Source: Streptomyces sp. JH34
GTDB taxonomy: Bacteria > Actinomycetota > Actinomycetes > Streptomycetales > Streptomycetaceae
DNA length: 64,000 nt
Assembly: GCF_029428875.1 (NCBI RefSeq)
Contig: NZ_JAJSOO010000001.1
Location: 6,668,501-6,732,500, forward strand
Direction of reading: 5' to 3'
This document shows, one piece after another, positions 8,387-16,868 of this stretch (position 1 is its first letter; each line of letters opens with the position of its first letter). The notes beneath the pieces were generated by a model. It was not told the origin of the DNA, made no database searches, and saw only the letters and a list, made by a program, of their open reading frames with translations. The position numbers and the translations under genes are program-made.

Positions 8387-9154
8387 TCAGACGGCGGACC
8401 AGCCGTTGTCGACGGGAAGGACCGCCCCGTTGATGTTGCTCGCCGCGTCGGAGGCGAGGAAGACGATCGCCGACGCCTGCTCCTCCGCCCGCGCCGGCGA
8501 GCCGACGTTGCCCATGTAGGGGGCGAGGGCGCCCGGGCCGTGCGCCTCCCGGTCGGCGTCGACCCGGATGTTGGTGATGGTGCCGCCGGGTGCGATGGCG
8601 TTGGAGCGGATGCCCTTGTCGCGGTACATGACCGCCAGTGACTTGGTCAGGCCGGCGATGCCGTGCTTGGACGCCGTGTACGCGGCGCCGGCCGCGCTGC
8701 CCCGTAGCGAGGCCTCCGAAGCGGTGAAGACGACGGCGCCCTTCCCGGCGGCGAGCATGTGGGGCAGTACGGCCCGCGTCAGGCGGAACGGGGCCGTGAG
8801 GTTGATGCCGATGACGCGTTCCCACTCGTCGTCGCCCGTGTCGGCCGCCGCCGACATGCTGTCCATGATCCCGGCGTTGTTGACGAGGACGTCTATCCCG
8901 CCGAACTCCTCGACGGCCGTCTCCGCGACCCGGTCGACCACGGCCTGGTCCCTGAGGTCGCCGATCACGGTAACGGCCGTCCCGCCGGCCTGCTCCACCT
9001 CCTCCGCGACGGCTCGGGCGGCCGCGGCGGCGACGTCCGCGATCACCACGCGCGCGCCCTCCCTGGCGAACAGGAGGGCGGTGGCCCGGCCGATGCCCGA
9101 CCCCGCGCCGGTGACGATGACGCTGCGGCCCGGGCCGCTGACGGTGACGCTCAC
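8387..9154 (-). CDS. Short-chain dehydrogenase/reductase (SDR)
   Basis: A 255-residue classical SDR. The cofactor motif TGAGSGIG is at residues 15-22, NNAG is at 92-95, the catalytic serine is in FTASEAS near 146, and Y159 and K163 form the YxxxK pair. The D40 position (VVIADV) after beta-2 favours NAD(H). It is divergent from the TetR gene that follows and ends just before the operator-like segment of the monooxygenase operon. It may supply or remove the ketone used there, which is inference from position only. Confidence 0.88.
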   Translation of the reverse strand: MSVTVSGPGRSVIVTGAGSGIGRATALLFAREGARVVIADVAAAAARAVAEEVEQAGGTAVTVIGDLRDQAVVDRVAETAVEEFGGIDVLVNNAGIMDSMSAAADTGDDEWERVIGINLTAPFRLTRAVLPHMLAAGKGAVVFTASEASLRGSAAGAAYTASKHGIAGLTKSLAVMYRDKGIRSNAIAPGGTITNIRVDADREAHGPGALAPYMGNVGSPARAEEQASAIVFLASDAASNINGAVLPVDNGWSAV

Positions 9155-9283
9155 GTGATGCTCCTCGTGTTCGGTGGCAGGGCAGCACGCTACCTTTAAT
9201 GGCGTGCCGTGCCAAAGAGGCGGAGGGAGCCGTAAAAGAAATGGCTACGATGGGCGCAGCCGGAAGGAAGGTGGCTGAAAGTC

Positions 9284-9979
9284 GTGGAAGCCATGCAGGC
9301 CGGAGGGGTGCGGGAGCCCGCCCCGGGCGCCGTGGGGGCCTCGGCCGCCGACGGAGCCGCAGCCGGCGAGGGATCCCGCCCCGGGCGTCCTCCGCTGACC
9401 GAACGCCGTAAGGCCGCGACCCGGCTCGAGATCGCCCGGGAGGCCGTACGTCTGTTCGCCGACCGTGGTGTGGCCGCGACGACCGCCGACGAGATCGCGG
9501 CCGCCGCGGGGATCTCCCAGCGGACCCTGTGGCGCTACACCTCCTCCAAGGAGCTCTGCGTCCGACCGCTGCTGACCCACGCGCTCGACTTCGTCACCGC
9601 TCTGATGCGGTCGTGGCCGCGCGACCGGCCACTGGCGGAGGCCGTCGCCGGAACGCCGTCGTCGCTCACCGACACCTCGGCGGACACCGACGCGGAGGCC
9701 CTGCGCGACCTGGTCCGGCTCACCCGCACGGAGCCCGGCCTGCGCGCCGTGTGGCTCCAGGTGCACCATGACGCGGAGATGGTCTTCGCCGAGGTCTTCG
9801 CCGAGCGGACCGGACACGGGCCGGATGATCTCGAACCACGGGTGCAGGCGACCCTCCTCAACGGCGCGCTCCGCGTCGGGGTCGAGCAATGGGCGTGGAG
9901 TGCGGCCCCGCACCCCGTTCCCCTGACCCGCACGATCCACCGGGCGCTCGACATCGCCCGGTCGGGGCTGTCCGACTGA
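9284..9979 (+). CDS. TetR family transcriptional regulator
   Basis: A 231-residue regulator. An Ala/Gly-rich N-terminal extension of about 38 residues precedes the helix-turn-helix (ATTADEIAAAAGISQRTLWR). The remainder is the helical ligand-binding domain, which ends with a MftR-like ALDIARSGLS helix. It is divergent from the SDR gene with a 129-bp intergenic gap, so it is the obvious candidate regulator of that gene and perhaps of the monooxygenase operon beyond it. GTG 9284 is used; ATG 9293 in the same frame is an equally possible start. Confidence 0.88.
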   Translation: MEAMQAGGVREPAPGAVGASAADGAAAGEGSRPGRPPLTERRKAATRLEIAREAVRLFADRGVAATTADEIAAAAGISQRTLWRYTSSKELCVRPLLTHALDFVTALMRSWPRDRPLAEAVAGTPSSLTDTSADTDAEALRDLVRLTRTEPGLRAVWLQVHHDAEMVFAEVFAERTGHGPDDLEPRVQATLLNGALRVGVEQWAWSAAPHPVPLTRTIHRALDIARSGLSD

Positions 9980-10048
9980 GCGGTGGAGCCCGCACGGGAC
10001 CCGGGGCTCCCGACGTGTCCGGTCGCGCCGCCCGTCGTTGACCAGGGC

Positions 10049-10516
10049 ATGAACCTGCGGACCGTGTCCCTCGCGCTCGTCGTCCTGCTGAGTACGGCCG
10101 GCTGTGTCTCCGTCCGGTCCGAGGCGCGGAAGCCCGAACCCGCGGTCTCCGGGCATCCGGGGAACACCCCTGCCGTGCAGGCGTCCACGCCGCCCGCGGC
10201 GCCCCCGGCCGTCCATGACGCGCTGGGGAAGGCGGAGGAGGCGGCGGAGCGCACCGGTGGGAAGAAGCGGAGGAAGGGGGCGGGTGCGGGTGGTCCTGCC
10301 GGGCCGGCGGCCGTCGTGGCGCCGCCGCCCCGCGCCGAGGCACGGAACCAGCCACGACGCGCGATGCCCGTTCGCCCCCAGCCGCCGCGCCGCGCGCACG
10401 TGCCCCGCCCGCCCCGGCCGCGGCACACCTACGACATGCGCAGCGTCTGCGCGACGGGCCGGGGGGTCGCGTCCGCCGAGGTCGTCGACCTGTGCCGGAC
10501 CACGTACGGCCGCTGA
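10049..10516 (+). CDS. Putative lipoprotein of unknown function
   Basis: A 155-residue protein with a lipoprotein signal peptide: MNLRTVSLALVVLL, then the lipobox STAGC. The body is low-complexity, rich in Ala, Pro, Lys and Arg, with basic patches (GGKKRRKG) and an Arg-Pro-rich stretch. It ends in a small conserved-looking C-terminal motif with two cysteines (MRSVCATG and VDLCRTTYG). The ATG at 10049 is chosen because the signal peptide begins there. No enzymatic domain is recognised. Confidence 0.65.
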   Translation: MNLRTVSLALVVLLSTAGCVSVRSEARKPEPAVSGHPGNTPAVQASTPPAAPPAVHDALGKAEEAAERTGGKKRRKGAGAGGPAGPAAVVAPPPRAEARNQPRRAMPVRPQPPRRAHVPRPPRPRHTYDMRSVCATGRGVASAEVVDLCRTTYGR

Positions 10517-10621
10517 CGGAGCGCAGGGCTGCCCCGGGCGGTGGGGCACCTCGCGTCCCGGGTGGCTCTCGCGCGGCGCGACGCCTGGCGCCCGAGGTGG
10601 CCATTGGCAGCGTTCTGGCCC

Positions 10622-10741
10622 ATGAAAACAGTAATCGGATGTACCAATGGCTCAGTGCATCAGTCGTCTGTTGAGCCAGACGCCGGTGCCATGGTGTGAT
10701 GGCACTGTCGATGGCGCCGCGGATTCCGTGGCGCCCTTTTT
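10622..10741 (+). promoter_or_regulatory. Attenuator-like leader of the FUSC gene
   Basis: Immediately before the FUSC start lies a small open frame of 25 codons (10622-10699, MKTVIGC...GAMV). It overlaps two inverted repeats: TGGCTCA/TGAGCCA flanking a 17-nt spacer, and GTGCCAT/ATGGCAC (10686-10692, 10699-10705). These are followed by a near-perfect 10-bp G+C stem with a 3-nt loop (10713-10735) and then CTTTTT. A stem plus T-tract is an intrinsic terminator layout, unusual in this genome and placed between promoter and gene. The small frame has no clear ribosome site and may not be translated. Confidence 0.45.
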
Positions 10742-10762
10742 CATGTGAAGGGGCGGGAAGCT

Positions 10763-12274
10763 GTGCTGAAGAGGGCGTTCGTGGCACCGGATCCGGGACG
10801 GCTGCGGCTGCGCCACGCGACCAGGGCCGTCCTCGGTATCGGACTGGCCGTGGCCGCGTGCGGCCTGGCCGGGCACACGCTCGTCGGTGCCGTCACCGGC
10901 GGCCTCGCGGCGCTGCTGGCCCTCTTCACGGTGACCGACCCCACTGTGCGCGGGCAGGCGGTCACGACAGCCCTGCTGCCCGTGGTGGGGCTCCCCGTCC
11001 TCGCTCTGGCCGCCGTACTGCACGACCTTCCCGTCGCGCGCGATCTGGCCTTCCTCGCGGTCATGGGGGCGGGTGTCTACGCCAGGCGCTGGGGGCCGCG
11101 CGGTCACTCGCTCGGAGTGTTCGCCTTCATGGCGTTCTTCATCACGCAGTTCCTCCACACCCTGCCGGGCCAGCTGCCCGAGTTGTACGCCGCCGTCCTG
11201 CTCTCGCTGCTCACCGCGTCCGCCGTTCGCTTCGGGCTCTGGTGCTACGAGCGGCGGCTGCCCGCCGCCCCGGCCCTCGCGCCGGTGGCCGCGCGGGGAC
11301 TGGCCCGGGCGACCACCAGGCAGGCGGTCCAGGCGGCGGTCGGAGGGGCCCTCGCGCTGCTCGCCGGCCAGTTCCTCTCCGGGGAGCGCTGGTACTGGGC
11401 CGTGGGTGCCACCTGGTGGGTCTTCGTCAACACCACGTCGCGCGGCGAGACCCTGGTCCGCGGATTCCGCCGCGTGCTGGGGACTCTGGCGGGCATCCCC
11501 GTCGGGCTGCTCGTCATCGCTCCGCTGCACGGCTCGGCCCTGCCCTCCGCGGTGCTCGTGGCGCTCGGTGTCTTCGGGATCTTCTACACCGCGGCCGTCT
11601 CGTACACCTGGATGATGTTCTCGGTGACGGTCCTGGCGGGGACGCTCTACGGACTGCTCGGCGTCCTCGACCCCGCGTTGCTCGCGCTGCGCCTCGTGGA
11701 GACCGGCGTCGGCGCGCTCGGCGCGACGGTGGCCGTGCTCCTCGTCCTGCCGGTCACCACCCACGCCACGACCGACGCCTGGATCCAGCGCGCCCTTCGC
11801 TGCGTGCACACCTGCACCGCCGAGGCCGCCGCGCGGCTCGCCGGCTCGGCGACCGCGGACCCCGCTCCGCGTGTCGCCGAACTGGAGGCGCTCCTCGGCC
11901 GGGTACGGCTGTCGCTCGGTCCGCTCGTGCATCCGCTGAGCCCGTTCCGCGCCCGCAGGGCCCGGGCAGGGCAGGTGCTCGCGCTGCTCGACGTCTGCGT
12001 ACGGGAGGTACGCGGGCTCGCCTCCGTCGCGGCGGACCCTGAGGCGTCGCACGACGCCCGTCTGGCCGCTGCCTGCTGGCGCGTGGAAGCGTCGGTGGAG
12101 GCGCTGACGTCGCGGGTGCGGAGGTACCGTGCGGCGGCGGCCGTCGACACGGTCCTTCCGCACGTGCATGTAGCCGAACCCGCGCTGGCCCATCTCCACA
12201 GCCTGGAAAGGGCACTCGCGGAGCTCGCCGCACCCCTCCACAGCTCCCCGCGCGCTCCGCTCATCGGCGCCTGA
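10763..12274 (+). CDS. FUSC-type (aromatic acid exporter-like) membrane protein
   Basis: An approximately 503-residue integral membrane protein with two halves. Each half starts with a hydrophobic block of several helices (residues about 15-150, then about 190-335), separated by a short loop. A soluble helical C-terminal domain of about 160 residues follows. The repeated WWVFVNTTSRGETLVRGFRR and GTLAGIP segments are typical of the FUSC/ArAE superfamily, whose members export aromatic acids or related compounds. GTG 10763 has AAGGGG nine bases upstream and is preferred to GTG 10745. An attenuator-like hairpin precedes the gene. Confidence 0.8.
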   Translation: MLKRAFVAPDPGRLRLRHATRAVLGIGLAVAACGLAGHTLVGAVTGGLAALLALFTVTDPTVRGQAVTTALLPVVGLPVLALAAVLHDLPVARDLAFLAVMGAGVYARRWGPRGHSLGVFAFMAFFITQFLHTLPGQLPELYAAVLLSLLTASAVRFGLWCYERRLPAAPALAPVAARGLARATTRQAVQAAVGGALALLAGQFLSGERWYWAVGATWWVFVNTTSRGETLVRGFRRVLGTLAGIPVGLLVIAPLHGSALPSAVLVALGVFGIFYTAAVSYTWMMFSVTVLAGTLYGLLGVLDPALLALRLVETGVGALGATVAVLLVLPVTTHATTDAWIQRALRCVHTCTAEAAARLAGSATADPAPRVAELEALLGRVRLSLGPLVHPLSPFRARRARAGQVLALLDVCVREVRGLASVAADPEASHDARLAAACWRVEASVEALTSRVRRYRAAAAVDTVLPHVHVAEPALAHLHSLERALAELAAPLHSSPRAPLIGA

Positions 12275-12364
12275 CCCCGGCCGTCCTTTCCGGTCAGGGC
12301 CGGGAACCGCTGCCTGCTACCGTCGGCCGGGAAGATCGGGACGGACGTGAAGAGGGGTAGCGCG

Positions 12365-13435
12365 ATGAGCGCCGACCACGCACAGCGGGCATTCATAGGA
12401 TCGTTCACCTCGGCGGGCGGCCGCGGCATCACCGTCGCCGCCGTGGACCGTGACACGGGCGCGCTCACCCTCCTCGCCTCCACGGACGCCGTGGCCGATC
12501 CGTCCTTCCTCGCGGTCGGCCGCGCCCCGGGAACGGACGACATCGTGCTCTACACGGTCAGTGAGACCTCGGACGGTGCCGCCGCGGCGTTCGGCGTGGA
12601 CGACGACGGCACTCCGCGGCTGATCGGCGAGGTACGGCCGGTCGGCGGGAGCAGCCCCACGCATCTGTCCCTCGTCGCGGGGCACCTGCTCACGGCCAAC
12701 TACGGTTCCGGCAGCGTCAGCGTGCTGCCCGTACAGGACGACGGAGCACCCGGTCCTGCCGCCGGTCCGCTCACACACGAGGGCAGCGGCCCCGACGAGG
12801 GGCGCCAGTCGGGTCCGCACGCGCACCAGGTCCTGGCCGACCCCTCGGGGAGGTGGGTGCTGAGCGTGGACCTCGGCACGGACTCCGTACGTGTCTGCGC
12901 CCTCGACCCCGCCGACGGCTCCCTGCGGCTGCACGCCGAGACGGCTCTGCGGCCGGGCACCGGACCGCGCCATCTCGCGTTTCACCCGGCCGGGGGACAC
13001 CTGTACGTCCTGAACGAGCTGGAACCGACCCTCACCGTGTGCCGCTGGGACGCCGCCGCCGGGGTACTCGAACCGCTCGGCGAGACACCGGTGCTGCCGC
13101 ACGACCACGACGAGGGCGGCGCCGTGCGCACGTACCCGTCGGAGGTCGTGGTCTCGCACGACGGCCGGTTCCTGTGGACCGCCAATCGCGGGCACGACAG
13201 CATCTCGGTCCTGACCCTCGACGAGACGGCCGAGAGGCCCGTCCTGGCGGCGGCCGTGGGCTGCGGTGGACGCCGGCCCCGCGACCTCACGCTCGACCCC
13301 ACCGGACAGTGGCTGTACGCCGCCAACGAGCACTCCGGGAACGTCAGCTGGTTCGCCGTGGACGCGGAGACGGGCATCCCGGCCCACACGGGATCCGTCG
13401 AGGTCCCGGCCGCCTCCTGCGTGGTCTTCGCCTGA
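12365..13435 (+). CDS. Lactonase family seven-bladed propeller protein
   Basis: A 356-residue cytosolic protein of the lactonase (6-phosphogluconolactonase-like, YbhE-type) family. Repeated blades carry the family motifs GSSPTHLSL, HAHQVLADPSG, GPRHLAFHP, LYVLNEL and RRPRDLTLDPTGQWLYAANEHS. Members hydrolyse sugar lactones or act as muconate-cycloisomerase-like proteins; the exact substrate is unknown. ATG 12365 has GAGGGG eight bases upstream and is preferred over GTG 12347. A very strong hairpin follows the gene. Confidence 0.85.
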   Translation: MSADHAQRAFIGSFTSAGGRGITVAAVDRDTGALTLLASTDAVADPSFLAVGRAPGTDDIVLYTVSETSDGAAAAFGVDDDGTPRLIGEVRPVGGSSPTHLSLVAGHLLTANYGSGSVSVLPVQDDGAPGPAAGPLTHEGSGPDEGRQSGPHAHQVLADPSGRWVLSVDLGTDSVRVCALDPADGSLRLHAETALRPGTGPRHLAFHPAGGHLYVLNELEPTLTVCRWDAAAGVLEPLGETPVLPHDHDEGGAVRTYPSEVVVSHDGRFLWTANRGHDSISVLTLDETAERPVLAAAVGCGGRRPRDLTLDPTGQWLYAANEHSGNVSWFAVDAETGIPAHTGSVEVPAASCVVFA

Positions 13436-13468
13436 CGGCCTCCCCCGCGCGACCGGGTGCCGGTACGC

Positions 13469-13509
13469 CGACGGGGCGCGGACAGGTTCTGCCTGTCCGC
13501 GCCCCGTCG
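13469..13509. terminator. Bidirectional 18-bp hairpin terminator
   Basis: A perfect 18-bp stem (13469-13486 with 13492-13509) and a 5-nt loop sit between the convergent lactonase-like and CbiX-like genes. It could end transcripts from both sides. Confidence 0.75.
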
Positions 13510-13535
13510 CCGTCCGGGCGGATGTGCGGCGCGCG

Positions 13536-14459
13536 TCAGTGCGCCTGGGCGCCCTGCGGCGTCGCCGGGGTGATCCCCAGAGTCGTCGCGTACAGCGAGA
13601 GGACGAGCTTGCCGATGGCCGGGTAGGCGCCGAGCGGCTCGGCGGTCGCGCAGCCGGCCTCCTTGGCCGCGGCGTCCAGCAGCCCCGGGTCGATCTCCGG
13701 GCCCACCAGGTACGGCGCGAGCGCGAGCTGCACGGAGCCGGAGTTCTGGAGCTGTGCAGCGATCGAGGCGACCGAGCCCTCCACGTCCAGGGCCGCGGCC
13801 ATGACCGGCACGGCGAGACGGGCGGCCAGCAGCATTCCCGTGATCCCGGCGGCCTGCACGGCCTCCTCGCCGCCCACCGTGGCCAGCACGATGCCGTCGG
13901 CCGCGGTCGCCACGGTGAAGAGCCTCGCGCGGTCGGCGCGGGCCAGACCGGCCTCCGAGAGGCGTACGTGCAGCGCTTCGGCGAGCAGCGGGTGCGGACC
14001 CAGCACATCGGTCAGCTCGGCCTGGGTGCCGCTGTCCATGACCGCCTGCCGTATGCGCCGGACCATGGCGCTGTCCGGGCCGGCGAGCAGCGGCACCACG
14101 ACGGCGGACGGGCCCGAGGGCTCGGCGACCTCGCGGCCCGCGGCGGTGGCCTGCTCGTAGCGCGCGGTGCGCTCGGCGGCGGCGTGGGTCAGTACGGAGG
14201 AAAGGGTGGGATATTCGGCGTCGTCGCCGTCGAGGTAGCCGATCTGCGCATTCAGACCGGGCAGCTCGGAACGGGCGATGCTGATCACTTCCTCGGCCAG
14301 GCTGCGCGAGGCCGGGGAAGGGGTACCGGGAAGGGCGAGAACGAGCGCGGCAGCGCCCTCAGGTGCGACCACGGGCTCCGGGCGGCGGTGCCGTCCGGAC
14401 TGGCGAGGTCGCGGCATTCGTACAGGCAGGCCGGAAGCGGGCCCAGTGGGGGTGCTCAT
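13536..14459 (-). CDS. CbiX/SirB-like protein with degenerate active site
   Basis: A 307-residue protein with two tandem halves resembling the class II chelatase fold of CbiX/SirB sirohydrochlorin chelatases (VVVPLLAGPDSAMVRRI in the first half, LAPYLVGPEIDPGLLD in the second). The histidines expected in HGSRxP and in the GxH segment are missing: the sequence reads LALPGTPSP and AGPDSAM. It is therefore unlikely to insert metal like the classical enzymes. There is a basic N-terminal tail of about 30 residues. Streptomyces genomes carry such proteins under the chelatase name, but their role is unknown. There is no neighbouring sirohaem or cobalamin gene. Confidence 0.7.
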   Translation of the reverse strand: MSTPTGPASGLPVRMPRPRQSGRHRRPEPVVAPEGAAALVLALPGTPSPASRSLAEEVISIARSELPGLNAQIGYLDGDDAEYPTLSSVLTHAAAERTARYEQATAAGREVAEPSGPSAVVVPLLAGPDSAMVRRIRQAVMDSGTQAELTDVLGPHPLLAEALHVRLSEAGLARADRARLFTVATAADGIVLATVGGEEAVQAAGITGMLLAARLAVPVMAAALDVEGSVASIAAQLQNSGSVQLALAPYLVGPEIDPGLLDAAAKEAGCATAEPLGAYPAIGKLVLSLYATTLGITPATPQGAQAH

Positions 14460-14597
14460 GGCGCCGCATGCTACTGGTTTTGGGTGTCCCTCTGTTCGGG
14501 GAGGGGGCGGTCAGGCGTTATCTGTCCGTATATGTCTGTTGAGCGGCATAGCGGGTGACTGACCTGCTCTGTCCCGACAGCCGATCGGTCGAATCGC

Positions 14598-15590
14598 CTA
14601 GGTTACTCCCGGTACGAACAGCAGCTGCGGGTGGGACGGCAGCCGCAGCCCCGGGCCGGCGAGGCTCCGGGCGATCTCCAGGGCCCCGTGCAGCGGGTCG
14701 CCCTCCGCGGGGACCACACGCGCCTGCGGGACCTGCCGGGCCAGCTCCCTGTGCAACGGCTCGAGAAGAGGCGCGCCCATGCGGAACAGCCCACCGGTCA
14801 GAGCGATGTCGTAGCCGCCGGGACGGGAGCCGGTGGGGCGGGGGCACACCGCGGCCGCCGCCTCGGCGACATGCCCGGCGGCCTCCCGCAGGATCCGCGC
14901 CGCGACCTCGTCGTCGGCGGCGCAGGCCCCGACCTCCGGGGCGAAGGAGGCCAGCAGCGCGGGGCGGTCCGTACGCGGATAGAGGAGGCCCGGCAGACCG
15001 GTGGCCGGGCCGAAGGTTTCCTCGAGCCGGGCCAGCAACGCCGGCGAACCGCCGCGCCGTCCGTCGTGGGCCCGCATCGCGGCATCGAGCCCCGCCCGGC
15101 CGATCCAGGCGCCGCCTCCGCTGTCGCCCAGAAGATGCCCCCAGCCGTCGGCCCTGCGCCACGACGTCAGGTCGGTGCCGAGCGCGATCATGCCCGTGCC
15201 GCCCGCGACGACCGCTCCGGGCCGTCCGCCCAGGGCGCCGGCGTACGCGGTCACCGCGTCGGCGGCCAGAGCCACCCGGTGTACACCCAGGGAGTCGGCG
15301 AGGGCCTGCGGCAGCACGGCCCGCAACTGGCCGCCGAGGGTCGCCATTCCGGCCGCTCCGACGGCCGCGGCGGCGACGGCCGCCCCGGGGCCCGCCTGTT
15401 CCAGCAGCCTGCCGACGGCCGGCAGCACCTGCTCCAGCAGATGTCCGGCGTCGATGCCGGCCGCACCCGTCCGTACCGGCTCGGCGCAGACGGCGGTGAA
15501 AGCCGCGTGTCCCGTGTCCGCCGGTGCGAGGGCCACGCGCAGCCCGGAGCCACCCGAGTCGACGCCGAGGACGAACCTGCCGGCGCTCAC
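14598..15590 (-). CDS. N-acetylglucosamine kinase-like BadF/BadG ATPase
   Basis: A 330-residue member of the actin-like ATPase (ASKHA) superfamily. The phosphate-1 motif is GVDSGGSGLRV at residues 9-19, the GGTGMIALG phosphate-2 loop lies mid-protein, and ALTGGLFRMG near the end is the adenosine motif. The closest named functions are N-acetylglucosamine kinase and related hexosamine kinases of cell-wall sugar recycling. It starts with a GTG and is divergent from ung across a gap of about 190 bp. Confidence 0.8.
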   Translation of the reverse strand: MSAGRFVLGVDSGGSGLRVALAPADTGHAAFTAVCAEPVRTGAAGIDAGHLLEQVLPAVGRLLEQAGPGAAVAAAAVGAAGMATLGGQLRAVLPQALADSLGVHRVALAADAVTAYAGALGGRPGAVVAGGTGMIALGTDLTSWRRADGWGHLLGDSGGGAWIGRAGLDAAMRAHDGRRGGSPALLARLEETFGPATGLPGLLYPRTDRPALLASFAPEVGACAADDEVAARILREAAGHVAEAAAAVCPRPTGSRPGGYDIALTGGLFRMGAPLLEPLHRELARQVPQARVVPAEGDPLHGALEIARSLAGPGLRLPSHPQLLFVPGVT

Positions 15591-15778
15591 GGAAGCCGCC
15601 GCCAGGCTCGGTCACCGCACGTCTCGGACACCGCTGTCGGCCGACGAACGCCTGCGCGCCTCATGCATGCTCTCCGGGGGAGTGGAGGACTGACGACGAC
15701 CGGCACCCTACCGCTCGGTGCCACCCTGGAGGGACGGCATGATCACTCGGAGCCGTGTGGGCCGGTAGAGTGACGCCT

Positions 15779-16456
15779 GTGGCAGCGCGACCGTTGAACG
15801 AACTTGTGGAGCCCGGCTGGGCGAAGGCGTTGGAGCCCGTGGCGGGCCGCATCGCCGAGATGGGCAACTTCCTCCGTGCGGAGATCGGAGCGGGCCGCAC
15901 CTATCTCCCGGCGGGGAAGAACGTGCTGCGCGCCTTCCAGCAGCCCTTCGACGACGTACGCGTCCTGATCGTGGGTCAGGACCCCTACCCCACACCGGGA
16001 ATGGCCATCGGGCTCAGTTTCGCGGTGGCGCCCGACGTCCGGCGCCTGCCGGGCAGCCTGGAGAACATCTTCAGGGAACTCCACTCCGACCTCGGTCTTC
16101 CCCGGCCGTCCAACGGGGACCTGACGCCCTGGACGCAGCAGGGGGTGCTCCTGCTCAACAGGGCGCTGACCACGGCCCCGGGGAAACCCGCCGCCCACCG
16201 CGGCAAGGGCTGGGAGGAAGTGACCGAACAGGCGATCCGAGCCCTGGCCGCCCGGGGCAAGCCGATGGTGTCCGTGCTGTGGGGACGGGACGCACGCAAC
16301 GTGCGGCCGCTCCTCGGTGACCTGCCCGCGGTCGAGTCCGCCCACCCTTCGCCGATGTCGGCGGACCGGGGCTTCTTCGGGTCGCGCCCCTTCAGCCGCA
16401 CCAACGACTTCCTGGAGCGCGCGGGGGAGAAGCCGGTGGACTGGCGTCTGCCGTGA
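15779..16456 (+). CDS. ung: Uracil-DNA glycosylase, family 1
   Basis: A 225-residue base-excision repair enzyme that removes uracil from DNA. The water-activating motif GQDPYP (residues 66-71, catalytic D68) and the DNA-intercalation motif HPSPMSADRGF near the C terminus are intact. The length matches family 1. GTG 15779 (VAARPLNE) is chosen because homologues begin with this sequence; a TAGAGT hexamer at 15766-15771 suggests a nearly leaderless transcript. The gene converges with the propeller gene behind it. Confidence 0.95.
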   Translation: MAARPLNELVEPGWAKALEPVAGRIAEMGNFLRAEIGAGRTYLPAGKNVLRAFQQPFDDVRVLIVGQDPYPTPGMAIGLSFAVAPDVRRLPGSLENIFRELHSDLGLPRPSNGDLTPWTQQGVLLLNRALTTAPGKPAAHRGKGWEEVTEQAIRALAARGKPMVSVLWGRDARNVRPLLGDLPAVESAHPSPMSADRGFFGSRPFSRTNDFLERAGEKPVDWRLP

Positions 16457-16590
16457 GCGCCGCCGGACGGACCGGCGCACTCACCGGGCTCCTGGTCCGG
16501 CGCCTCGCATAGGTTCCCGCTTCGCGGGCAGGAGACCCTTCGACCCGAGCTCCTGACGGCACACCCCCCTCCCGTGCCTTCGCGAGCATC

Positions 16591-16627
16591 CGGCCCCACC
16601 GGCACCCCCCCCCCGCCGGTGGGGCCG
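16591..16627. terminator. Bidirectional terminator with poly-C loop
   Basis: A perfect 13-bp stem (16591-16603 with 16615-16627) encloses an 11-nt loop of one A and ten Cs. It lies in the 412-bp gap between convergent ung and the propeller gene. Nothing else in 16457-16868 looks like a gene. Confidence 0.7.
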
Positions 16628-16868
16628 GACCCTTTTCCGGCCGTGCCGACGGGACAGGCGGAAGCCGCCGCAACCGTGATCCGGGAGGCCCCGTGCGGGT
16701 GACGGGAGTCCGTCCGGGTGGCGCTCGTGGCGCTCCCGGGCGCGGAACAGCCCGGACGCGGGACACCGCCCCGACAGGTCGCCCCGCCGGGCAGCGTGTC
16801 TGTCACCGTCCCCACTCCACCGCCCGGCCCGCCCCCGGTCCGCCGCCCGGTCCGCCGTCCGCCGTTCG

